Below, in pieces: positions 1 through 5,304 of a stretch of 5,863 nucleotides of DNA. Position numbers and translations under genes: made by a program. The notes beneath the pieces were generated by a model. The model ran no database searches, was not told the DNA's origin, and saw only the letters and a list, made by a program, of their open reading frames with translations. How positions within the stretch are numbered: the stretch's first letter is position 1; every line of letters begins with the position of its first letter. The stretch comes from Terriglobales bacterium (GTDB lineage Bacteria; Acidobacteriota; Terriglobia; Terriglobales; Gp1-AA117): assembly GCA_030150795.1 (NCBI GenBank), contig JASLFF010000092.1, positions 1 through 5,863 of the forward strand, read 5' to 3'.

Positions 1-106
1 TTATATCAAATCGCTATTCGAATTACCTTCGTGATCTTCAGAAATCCGGCTTTCCGAATGACACTGTGCTCACAAAGATTTACCCAGTTCGACGGAGAAG
101 AAAAAT

Positions 107-391
107 ATGAAAATAACAAAACAGTCCCTTCCGGGAATCGGCATGCTTTTTGCTGCCGTAGTTCTTTTATCCATCTCAATGTCGGCGCAGCAAGAGGTCA
201 GTCCAGACCATTTTGATGACAATCCTGCCGTCGCCAGGAAATCGAAACCAGCGCCTAAGCCGGCGAAACAGGTTGCTGCAAAAAAGCCTGGCTCCGCAAG
301 CCATGCTGGGCTCAAGCCGAAAGCAGCGCCTGCTCAGCATGAATCAGCGCAGTCAAGTGCAGCGCCCGTACAAACCGCTTCGAACCGCTAG
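107..391 (+). CDS. Small secreted Lys/Pro/Ala-rich hypothetical protein
   Basis: I do not recognise a family; function unknown. The 94-residue product starts with a clear Sec signal peptide: basic MKITK, a hydrophobic core at about residues 11-24, and an S-M-S-A|QQ cleavage site near residue 27. There is no lipobox cysteine. The mature part of about 67 residues has a short acidic patch (DHFDDNP, about 34-40), then a low-complexity basic tail rich in Lys, Pro and Ala (KPAPKPAKQ, AAKKPG, LKPKAAPA), probably disordered and lying in the periplasm or cell envelope. The ATG is supported by GGAG at 94-97, nine bases upstream. This frame is preferred over the opposite-strand and +1 open frames because it combines a ribosome-binding site with a signal peptide. 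It lies 137 bases before the substrate-binding-protein gene on the same strand; a functional link is only possible, not shown. Confidence 0.6.
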   Translation: MKITKQSLPGIGMLFAAVVLLSISMSAQQEVSPDHFDDNPAVARKSKPAPKPAKQVAAKKPGSASHAGLKPKAAPAQHESAQSSAAPVQTASNR

Positions 392-441
392 AACAAGAGG
401 TACTATAAGCGTTAACCGCCCCCACGCGCGCGGTCAACTGG

Positions 442-468
442 TACGAATAACAACAGCTTGTGTTCGTA
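442..468 (+). repeat. Inverted repeat / hairpin in the leader of the substrate-binding-protein gene
   Basis: TACGAA (442-447) pairs with TTCGTA (463-468). After a small internal loop (448-449 against 462), ACAA (450-453) pairs with TTGT (458-461) around a CAGC tetraloop. This gives a ten-base-pair stem. Flanking CGCGC-type segments (about 425-431 and 476-480) could extend it. A weaker second hairpin follows at 482-507 (CTGCC/GGCAG enclosing GGGC/GCCC). There is no T-tract, so it does not look like an intrinsic terminator for the upstream small gene. It could be an mRNA leader structure or a DNA operator; the sequence alone does not decide. Confidence 0.4.
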
Positions 469-528
469 TTGCGGTGCGCGGCTGCCTGGGGCAACTGCCC
501 GCGGCAGGCTACGCAGAAAAGGTGCTGT

Positions 529-1710
529 ATGAAGATGTATTCGCGCAAGCTGATAGCTCTGCTTGCAGTCATCGCTTTGACCTCTCTCTCTGCCCCGGCC
601 CAGAAAGTTCCAGGGGTCACTGAGAATGAGATCCTGATTGGCTCCTGCTCAGCCTTGGATGGTCCCGCCCAGTTTCTGGGTCGGCAGACGATTGTGGGCG
701 CCACAACATATTTAAAAAAGGTGAATGCTGATGGCGGCGTTTTTGGCCGCAAGATTCAGTTGCTCGCTTTCGACGACGGCTACGAGCCGGCTAACGCTGA
801 AAACTGCTTCAAGCGTCTGCAAAAAGAAGGCGTTTTCAGCGCGGGATTTTTTGTCGGTACGCCGACCGCCGCCAAGTACGTCCCGCTGGCGGAAGCGAAT
901 AAAGTTCCAGTGGTCGGGCTTTTCACCGGCGCAGAAATGCTCTACACGCCCCTGAAACATTATGTAATGAATGTCCGCGCATCTTATTACGATGAGACCC
1001 GCGAACAGGTGGACAATCTATGGAACGTCCTGGGTATTCACAAAATCGGCGTGATCTATCAGGACGACGCTTTCGGTCAGGCGGTGCTCAGCGGCCTGCA
1101 ACTGGCGCTGAAAAAGCATAATGCTGCGCCTGCCGGCATGGGCACTTTCCCGCGCAACACGCTCGACGTCGAAAAAGGCCTGAATGCCGTTCGCCCCATG
1201 AACCCCGGAGCGGTATTGATTGTCGGCCCTTACGCGCCCGTGGCGGAGATCATCAAGAAAGCACACGCCACCGGATGGCATCCCATTTTTCTTACTGTCT
1301 CTTTTGTCGGAACGGAAAAGTTCATCACTGAAGCCGGCAAGGATGCGGAGGGCACAATCATTACCCAGGTGGTACCACCTTACACGCGTATCGATTTCCC
1401 GACCGTTGCGCTCTATCGCGAAGCGCTGAGTACGTATTACCCCAATGAAAAGCCCAGCTTCGTAAGCCTGGAAGGCTTTGTGGATGCGATGGTGCTGGTA
1501 GAAGGACTTAAGCGGGCCGGCAAGGATCTGACTCGCGAGAAATTGATTAGCGCACTGGAATCGATCCAGAACAAAGATGTGGGACTGGGGCCGAAACTGA
1601 CCTTGAAATACAGCCCTACGCACCACAAGGGCTTTGACCAGATCTATACAACTGTGGTTCGCGACGGGAAACCTGAGATTCTGGAAGACTGGAAAAAACT
1701 GCCGCACTAA
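529..1710 (+). CDS. ABC transporter substrate-binding protein, branched-chain amino acid (LivK/Peripla_BP_6) type
   Basis: A periplasmic type I binding protein of 393 residues, the usual size for the family that captures branched-chain amino acids, amides or related small molecules for a LivHMGF-type importer. The signal peptide covers residues 1-24 (MKMYSRK, hydrophobic core, A-P-A|Q). Family features follow in order: ILIGSCSALDGPAQFLG (35-51), the first-lobe ligand region; YLKKVNADGGVFGRKIQL (61-78); DDGYEP (82-87); VGLFTGAE (129-136) and the IGVIYQDDAFGQ strand-helix (173-184); VGPY (232-235); and the C-terminal SLEGFVDAMVLVEGLKRAG (313-331). Cys40 and Cys93 could form a disulfide. ATG 529 is chosen because AAAAGG lies six bases upstream and the signal peptide begins there; the open frame runs back to 460, but that extension (MFVLRCAAAWG...) is not signal-like. 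No permease or ATPase gene is adjacent, so the ligand is unknown and it may serve a distant transporter or a sensor. Confidence 0.9.
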   Translation: MKMYSRKLIALLAVIALTSLSAPAQKVPGVTENEILIGSCSALDGPAQFLGRQTIVGATTYLKKVNADGGVFGRKIQLLAFDDGYEPANAENCFKRLQKEGVFSAGFFVGTPTAAKYVPLAEANKVPVVGLFTGAEMLYTPLKHYVMNVRASYYDETREQVDNLWNVLGIHKIGVIYQDDAFGQAVLSGLQLALKKHNAAPAGMGTFPRNTLDVEKGLNAVRPMNPGAVLIVGPYAPVAEIIKKAHATGWHPIFLTVSFVGTEKFITEAGKDAEGTIITQVVPPYTRIDFPTVALYREALSTYYPNEKPSFVSLEGFVDAMVLVEGLKRAGKDLTREKLISALESIQNKDVGLGPKLTLKYSPTHHKGFDQIYTTVVRDGKPEILEDWKKLPH

Positions 1711-1740
1711 TCAAGGGCGGTCATGACTAAGCTTGCAACG

Positions 1741-1766
1741 GAAAGGGCCGGCATGCCCGGCCTTTC
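1741..1766. terminator. Bidirectional hairpin terminator between convergent genes
   Basis: GAAAG-(G)-GCCGG at 1741-1751 pairs with CCGGCCTTTC at 1757-1766 around a CATGC loop. The stem is ten base pairs with one bulged G. It lies 30 bases after the stop of the substrate-binding-protein gene and 20 bases after the frr stop on the other strand, so it can end both transcripts. The A/T-rich outer stem gives a TTTCATTT run on the plus strand; the minus-strand run is CCCTTTC. Neither T-tract is long, so efficiency is uncertain. A second perfect palindrome, TCCGATCGGA (1775-1784), followed by TTTT on the plus strand, lies beside it. Confidence 0.65.
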
Positions 1767-1786
1767 ATTTAGCTTCCGATCGGATT

Positions 1787-2374
1787 TTAGACTGTCATCA
1801 ATTCTTTTTCCTTTGCCGCGCCCATTTCTTCCATTTTCTTGATTTCGGCATCGGTCAACTTCTGGACTTCCTCCAACGCTTTCTTTTCTTCGTCCTCGGA
1901 AATCTTCTTGTCCTTCATGGCCTTTTTGATCGCTTCATTTCCGTCGCGGCGCACGTTGCGGATGGCCGTGCGATGGTCTTCCAGAATCTTGTGCAGGTGC
2001 TTCACCATGTCTTTGCGGCGTTCTTCCGTCAGCGGCGGTACGGGGATGCGGATCAGCTTGCCGTCATTCTGCGGATTCAGCCCAAGTCCTGCAGAGCGAA
2101 TGGCCTTCTCAATATCGGCAATGATCCCCGGATCGTAAGGTTGCACCGTGAGCAACTGCGATTCCGGCGAATGTACCGTAGCCACCTGGTTCAACGGCAT
2201 TTCCGATCCGTAATAGGGCACACGGACAGGGTCGAGCATGTTCACCGTCGCGCGGCCAGTGCGAGCCGCAGCCAGATTGGCGCGGAAATCTTCTACCGCT
2301 TTGTCCATGCGCGTCTTGAGCTGCGTATAAACTTCTTTCAACGCGGGTATCGCCGCTATTCCTGATATTGCCAT
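1787..2374 (-). CDS. frr: Ribosome recycling factor (RRF)
   Basis: RRF works with EF-G in the cytoplasm to split the post-termination ribosome so that subunits can be reused; it is essential in most bacteria. The product is 195 residues, slightly above the usual 185 because of an N-terminal extension of about 10 residues. Landmarks: RMDKAVEDFRANLAAARTGRA (22-42), start of the three-helix bundle; VPYYGSEMPLNQVA (52-65), the domain II hinge; LGLNPQNDGKLIRIPVPPLTEERRKD (97-122); RNVRRDGNEAIKK (139-151), containing the conserved basic face (Arg142 matches E. coli Arg132); and KISEDEEKKALEEVQKLTDAEIKK (157-180). ATG at 2374 is chosen with GAGG (2384-2387) nine bases upstream; a TTG at 2389 in the same frame would add five residues but has no Shine-Dalgarno sequence. 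frr normally follows pyrH; here the upstream same-strand gene is an AI-2E-type membrane protein, 103 bases away. Confidence 0.97.
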   Translation of the reverse strand: MAISGIAAIPALKEVYTQLKTRMDKAVEDFRANLAAARTGRATVNMLDPVRVPYYGSEMPLNQVATVHSPESQLLTVQPYDPGIIADIEKAIRSAGLGLNPQNDGKLIRIPVPPLTEERRKDMVKHLHKILEDHRTAIRNVRRDGNEAIKKAMKDKKISEDEEKKALEEVQKLTDAEIKKMEEMGAAKEKELMTV

Positions 2375-2410
2375 TGCTCCAAGCCTCAAAAAGAGATAAG
2401 CGAACGCTCG

Positions 2411-2416
2411 ATTATA
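2411..2416 (-). promoter_or_regulatory. Candidate -10 box for frr (TATAAT)
   Basis: Read on the minus strand this is a perfect TATAAT, 36 bases upstream of the chosen frr ATG, implying a leader of about 30 bases. No good TTGACA-like -35 sits at 16-18 bp; the best match, CTGACT, is only 13 bp upstream. A TG dinucleotide directly precedes the box but lacks the one-base gap of a true extended -10. It would let frr be transcribed without read-through from the AI-2E gene. Confidence 0.45.
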
Positions 2417-2477
2417 CAGCCACCAGCGCAGTCAGGCAGAAACAGCCACCGCAAGACAGAACCGGTATTTCGCGTGA

Positions 2478-3530
2478 TCACACCGCGCTCTTCTGCCCGG
2501 TTCTGCGATAAAGCAACCACGTGTGCCAGAGAATTCGAAGCGTAGCCAAGACAGGAATCGACAAAAATACGCCGATCACGCCTGCCACTTCACCACCGGC
2601 AAAGACGCCAAACAGAACGGTGAGAGGGTGAAGCTCCAGGGTAGTTCCCATAATGCGCGGCGAGGTGACATAGTCCTGAAGGCATCGCCAGACAAGCAGG
2701 AATATGAGTAGCCACCAGAAATGTCCGTATCCGGAAAGCAATGCCACTCCCAGCACCAGGAACCCGCCAATCGCCGGTCCAACAACCGGGATAAACTCCA
2801 GCGCGCCGGCAGCCGGACCTAAAGCAAAGGCATAAGGTACACGCATGATCCAAAGAACAAACGTGATTACCACCATGGCAAGTCCGGCCAGAGTTAACTG
2901 GGCGCGTATGAAATGCCCCAGCATGGAGTCCATCTCCTGGACCGTTTCCGCCACCATGCGCCGATTGCGTGAATCTTCTACCGAATTAATGATGTTCTGG
3001 CTCAGCTGATGCCCGTCTTTAAGAAAGAAAATCGCGAGAATCGGGACCAGAAGCAACCACCACATGCTTTGAATGCTCTTCGCAGCGCGCAAAACAAAAT
3101 TTTGCGTGGCGCCGATCAATTCACCCCGGTGATTATCGAGATAATGATTGATCCAGTCAGTGATGGCGCCGTTCCAGCCGTGCCTGGCGCCCAGTTGCTG
3201 CAACAACGCGCCCGAACTGAGTTTTGCTTCCAGCTCCGGGGCCTGCTGCATCAATTTCTGCGCCTCGTCCATCACCGGAGGGCCAAGCAAAGAGAACGTT
3301 ACAATCAACAGCGTGGCAAATAGCAGGTACACCACCGCAATGGCCGCAGGGCGCGATCCTCTCAGCCAGGTTTGCAGCTTTGAAACTGGGGCCTCAAGTA
3401 TGTAAGCGAAGAAAATTGCGAAAAGAAACGTAATCAGAGCGCGCCAGGCCACGTACAGGAACGCAAGCACCACCACAAAGACCAGAATGGTCAACAGCGA
3501 CTGGGCAGTTTTTTTATCGAAGAGTTTCAA
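2478..3530 (-). CDS. AI-2E family transporter (PerM/YdiK/TqsA-like membrane protein)
   Basis: A 350-residue inner-membrane protein of the AI-2E exporter family (PF01594), whose members have been linked to autoinducer-2 export, permease function or Na+/H+ antiport; the substrate here is unknown. Hydrophobic spans lie at about 11-45, 62-83, 155-171, 208-229, 233-266, 270-283 and 303-339. A soluble region with an amphipathic stretch (86-150) follows the first pair, as is usual. Family motifs: FLKDG (169-173), RAQ (209-211), LEFIPVVGPAIGG (244-256), PRIMG (291-295), LHPLTVLFGVFAGGEVAGVIGVFLSIP (300-326). The start is TTG at 3530, supported by GGGAGG three bases upstream; no in-frame ATG lies upstream in a convincing context. 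It is divergent from the VOC gene and lies 103 bases upstream of frr on the same strand, with no functional connection to either that I can see. Confidence 0.93.
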   Translation of the reverse strand: MKLFDKKTAQSLLTILVFVVVLAFLYVAWRALITFLFAIFFAYILEAPVSKLQTWLRGSRPAAIAVVYLLFATLLIVTFSLLGPPVMDEAQKLMQQAPELEAKLSSGALLQQLGARHGWNGAITDWINHYLDNHRGELIGATQNFVLRAAKSIQSMWWLLLVPILAIFFLKDGHQLSQNIINSVEDSRNRRMVAETVQEMDSMLGHFIRAQLTLAGLAMVVITFVLWIMRVPYAFALGPAAGALEFIPVVGPAIGGFLVLGVALLSGYGHFWWLLIFLLVWRCLQDYVTSPRIMGTTLELHPLTVLFGVFAGGEVAGVIGVFLSIPVLATLRILWHTWLLYRRTGQKSAV

Positions 3531-3533
3531 ATG

Positions 3534-3539
3534 CCTCCC
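3534..3539 (-). promoter_or_regulatory. Ribosome-binding site supporting a TTG start
   Basis: On the minus strand GGGAGG is followed by CAT and then TTG AAA CTC, so a strong Shine-Dalgarno sequence sits only three bases before the TTG. The spacing is shorter than ideal. No in-frame ATG lies near it, so TTG is the best-supported start of the AI-2E gene. Confidence 0.5.
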
Positions 3540-3551
3540 GTGGCGATTTCC

Positions 3552-3579
3552 ATTGTAACTGCTTCTGCCCGGGCTTCAA
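3552..3579 (-). promoter_or_regulatory. Candidate sigma-70-type promoter for the AI-2E gene
   Basis: On the minus strand TTGAAG (3574-3579) and TACAAT (3552-3557) are separated by 16 bp, matching four and five of the six consensus bases. Transcription would begin near 3545, giving a short leader of about 15 bases that just includes the GGGAGG ribosome-binding site. Found by eye only. Confidence 0.4.
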
Positions 3580-3640
3580 TCTGGCCCTCTCGCTCAGAGT
3601 CCGCCATAATCCTTTCAGAACTCTGTCCCAGCAGGTATCG

Positions 3641-3646
3641 TATGAT
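3641..3646 (+). promoter_or_regulatory. Candidate -10 box for the VOC gene (TATGAT)
   Basis: TATGAT matches TATAAT at five of six positions and lies 31 bases before the first ATG of the VOC gene, so the transcript would begin near 3653, just ahead of the ribosome-binding site. No convincing -35 is visible at the usual distance, so confidence is low. Confidence 0.25.
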
Positions 3647-3662
3647 GGCTCGCACAAGTCTC

Positions 3663-3671
3663 GGGAGGAGG
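3663..3671 (+). promoter_or_regulatory. Strong ribosome-binding site, upstream start of the VOC gene
   Basis: GGGAGGAGG lies five bases before ATG 3677. An out-of-frame ATG at 3672 opens a two-codon frame (ATG GAA TGA) whose stop overlaps the gene's own ATG, but the spacing favours ATG 3677. Confidence 0.65.
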
Positions 3672-3676
3672 ATGGA

Positions 3677-4207
3677 ATGAGTTTTCCAAGGCGCAAATTA
3701 CTTCAAATCTTGTCCTACGCTTTCGGGTCCAACTTCATTCTGCCTCGGAATGGGTTAGCTATGGCGGCACAGAACCCCGCACAGCCGACGAGCCCTGTTC
3801 CACAGGCGAATGAAGCTGCTAAACATGAATCTGCAGGAGCGGAAATGGAAAAAGTAGCCGGCATTGGAGGGTTTTTTTTCCGAGCTCATGATCCCAAAGC
3901 ATTAGGACAGTGGTACCAGCAGCACCTGGGGATCGCGCTCACACCAACGAGCACGGGAGGAACGGTTTGGCAGCAAGAGGCCGGACCAACCTCGTTCACT
4001 CCCTTTCCCGAGACGACCAAGTATTTCGGGGACCCTAACAAGGTTTGGATGCTGAACTTTCGAGTGCATGACCTCGACAAAATGGTGGCCCAGCTACGAG
4101 CGGCAGGAATCGAAGTTAAAGACCCGGAAACTTATCTCAAGATCGGGCGCTTCACTCGCCTGCATGACCCTGAGGGAAATCCCATTGAATTGTGGCAGCC
4201 TGCATAA
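3677..4207 (+). CDS. VOC-superfamily (glyoxalase/bleomycin-resistance fold) protein with N-terminal export signal
   Basis: A 176-residue protein with one vicinal-oxygen-chelate domain; members are metal-dependent lyases, dioxygenases or binding proteins, and the substrate here cannot be read. The first half, IGGFFFRAHDPKALGQWYQQHLGIAL (63-88), and second half, WMLNFRVHDLDKMVAQLRAAGIEV (124-147) then RLHDPEGNPIELWQP (161-175), form the paired beta-alpha-beta-beta-beta modules. Glu171 is in the usual metal-ligand position of the last strand; the usual first-strand ligand is not obvious, so metal binding is uncertain. Residues 1-30 resemble a Tat-type signal (RR at 5-6, PRRKLLQ, then A-M-A|AQ), followed by a Pro/Ala/Gln linker to residue 56. 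The hydrophobic core is weak. ATG 3677 has a very strong ribosome-binding site, but Met57 (3845) also has one and would give a 120-residue bare domain of normal VOC size. A 99-base gap containing a REP-like hairpin separates it from fpg. Confidence 0.85.
   Translation: MSFPRRKLLQILSYAFGSNFILPRNGLAMAAQNPAQPTSPVPQANEAAKHESAGAEMEKVAGIGGFFFRAHDPKALGQWYQQHLGIALTPTSTGGTVWQQEAGPTSFTPFPETTKYFGDPNKVWMLNFRVHDLDKMVAQLRAAGIEVKDPETYLKIGRFTRLHDPEGNPIELWQPA
3835..3839 (+). promoter_or_regulatory. Internal ribosome-binding site for a short VOC form
   Basis: AGGAG lies five bases before the in-frame ATG at 3845 (Met57), near-ideal spacing. Initiation there would give a 120-residue product lacking the signal and linker, just the VOC domain. 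Whether it is used cannot be read from the sequence. Confidence 0.4.
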
Positions 4208-4262
4208 TCCGGCGCTCCACATTGATTGAGATTCCAGAGCCATCAGGGGGAGCCCACGGAGG

Positions 4263-4288
4263 AAATCCTGAGTCGCAGCCGAAGGATC
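4263..4288 (+). repeat. REP-like palindromic element, copy 1 (between VOC gene and fpg)
   Basis: ATCCT (4265-4269) pairs with AGGAT (4283-4287); after an unpaired GAG, TCG (4273-4275) pairs with CGA (4280-4282) around a CAGC tetraloop. It aligns end to end with the two arms of the element at 5150-5278, sharing AAATC, GAG, CGCAGC, GA and GATC in order, with two one-base insertions. Positions 4 and 5 of the stem are C-T against A-G here and T-C against G-A in the other copies, so pairing is kept. It ends 18 bases before the fpg start codon. Confidence 0.6.
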
Positions 4289-4306
4289 TCTCATCAATAG
4301 AAAACG

Positions 4307-5116
4307 ATGCCGGAACTACCTGAGGTCGAAACTATCGCCAATGGGCTGAACAAGCGAGTGGCCGGAGACCGGATTGACTCAGTCTGGATGGGCAGCAAGA
4401 CGGAACCGCTCAAGTCGTCGGCGGCAGAAATTTCAGCGGCGCTGGAAGGGGCGGAGATAAAGAAGGTACGCCGCGTCGGCAAGCATATTGTCTTTGATCT
4501 TGGCTCCAACAAGACTCCCGGCAGCCAGTGGATCGTCCATCTGGGAATGACCGGGAAAATGCTGGTCGCCACGCCGGAAACCGAGGTTCTTAAGCATACG
4601 CACTTGGTCGCGAAGCTCGCTTCAGGGCGGGAACTGCGATTCGTTGATCCACGGCGCTTTGGGCGTCTTGAAGTGTGCCAGGCAGGCTTCAACGGTCCGG
4701 GGGCCGAGCCGCTGAGCATTCAAGCCGAGGAATTTTCCCGGCTCTTTCACCACAGCAAAGCGCCCATCAAAGCAGCGCTGCTTAACCAGAAGCTGCTGCA
4801 CGGCGTGGGAAACATCTATGCCGACGAAGCTCTGTTCCGCGCACACATCCGGCCGCGTCGCAGGGCCAATACTCTTACAAAATCCGAGCTTGGCAAGCTG
4901 CATGCGGCTCTGCAAAAAGTTTTGCGCCTGGCAATTGCCGCCGGGGGATCATCGATTTCGGATTACGTTGACGCAGATGGCGAAGCCGGCTTCTTCCAGA
5001 TTCAGCATCGCGCCTATGGCCGCGAAGGCAAGCCCTGCCTGACCTGCAAAACTCCCATCAAGAAAATTGTGGTGGGCGGCAGGGGGACGCACTATTGTCC
5101 GAAGTGCCAGAAATAG
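4307..5116 (+). CDS. mutM: Formamidopyrimidine-DNA glycosylase (Fpg/MutM)
   Basis: Base-excision-repair enzyme that removes 8-oxoguanine and ring-opened purines from DNA and nicks the abasic site by beta,delta-elimination. At 269 residues it matches the family (E. coli 269). All hallmarks are visible: MPELPEVE, with Pro2 the Schiff-base nucleophile and Glu3 the proton donor; VGKH (57-60) with the conserved lysine; HLGMTGKM (78-85) with the intercalating Met81; DPRRFG (114-119); the helix-two-turns-helix LLHGVGNIYADEALF (163-177) with Asn169; GSSISDYVDADGEAGFFQ (214-231), the base-recognition loop region; and the C4 zinc finger, Cys244, Cys247, Cys264 and Cys267, with Arg259 on its hairpin. 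The start is fixed because Pro2 must follow the initiator Met, though the ribosome-binding site is weak (AGAAAACG); AAGGAT at 4282-4287 is too far away and lies in a hairpin. It appears complete and active. Confidence 0.98.
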   Translation: MPELPEVETIANGLNKRVAGDRIDSVWMGSKTEPLKSSAAEISAALEGAEIKKVRRVGKHIVFDLGSNKTPGSQWIVHLGMTGKMLVATPETEVLKHTHLVAKLASGRELRFVDPRRFGRLEVCQAGFNGPGAEPLSIQAEEFSRLFHHSKAPIKAALLNQKLLHGVGNIYADEALFRAHIRPRRRANTLTKSELGKLHAALQKVLRLAIAAGGSSISDYVDADGEAGFFQIQHRAYGREGKPCLTCKTPIKKIVVGGRGTHYCPKCQK

Positions 5117-5149
5117 TTTTTTCTACAGTCCCCAAGCGCGGTTAGCCTC

Positions 5150-5278
5150 TTTCTGAAATCTCGAGCGCAGCGAGAGATCCCTATGCGCATAGATTTAGCT
5201 TCTCGGACCTTATTCTCGAATGGTCTTTAAAATTTTTGTGGTCATAGCGATCTCTCGCTCCGCTCGAGATTTTAGAAA
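5150..5278. repeat. REPIN-like inverted repeat between convergent fpg and SDR genes
   Basis: Arms 5150-5185 and 5243-5278 are inverted copies of each other over 36 positions: 33 Watson-Crick pairs, one G-T (5155/5273) and two mismatches (5168/5260 and 5180/5248). A spacer of 57 bases separates them. Each arm carries its own small hairpin of the REP type, ATCTC/GAGAT with the GAG-CG-CAGC core (5156-5179 plus strand, 5249-5272 minus strand). CTATGCGCATAG (5181-5192) at the inner edge of the left arm is a perfect 12-bp palindrome. No open frame of note lies inside. Two inverted REPs about 70 bases apart match the layout of a REPIN, a non-autonomous unit moved by a REP-associated tyrosine transposase encoded elsewhere. 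It may also serve as a transcript end for both convergent genes. Confidence 0.75.
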
Positions 5279-5304
5279 AGAATCCGCTGCGAAGTTCACA
5301 AAAA

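Noticed and set aside
1..106. Promoter or end of an upstream gene at the left edge
   Set aside because: No convincing -35/-10 pair, terminator or recognisable coding tail was found; only the GGAG at 94-97 for the small gene is supported.
213..623. 136-codon plus-strand open frame spanning the small secreted gene, the leader and the 5' part of the substrate-binding-protein gene
   Set aside because: It crosses two better-supported genes in another frame, has no signal or recognisable domain and an Arg-rich shadow-like composition.
1018..1707. 229-codon minus-strand open frame
   Set aside because: Exact antisense of the substrate-binding-protein gene; no family resemblance, and the plus strand carries clear family motifs.
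1733..2365. 210-codon plus-strand open frame
   Set aside because: Antisense of frr; rich in Phe, His, Leu and Arg as expected for a shadow frame, and it runs through the terminator hairpin.
3576..3600. Possible fourth, degenerate REP copy (CTCTGAGCGAGAG on the minus strand)
   Set aside because: Resembles the stem and GAG-CG part but lacks the CAGC core and the outer ATC/GAT; too short to separate from chance.
3514..3696. 60-codon minus-strand frame overlapping the 5' end of the AI-2E gene and the VOC start
   Set aside because: Overlaps both divergent genes and their ribosome-binding sites; no ribosome-binding site or recognisable motif of its own.
5117..5149. T-run directly after the fpg stop (TTTTTT) as an intrinsic terminator
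   Set aside because: No stable GC hairpin precedes it; the coding sequence just upstream does not fold into a convincing stem by eye.
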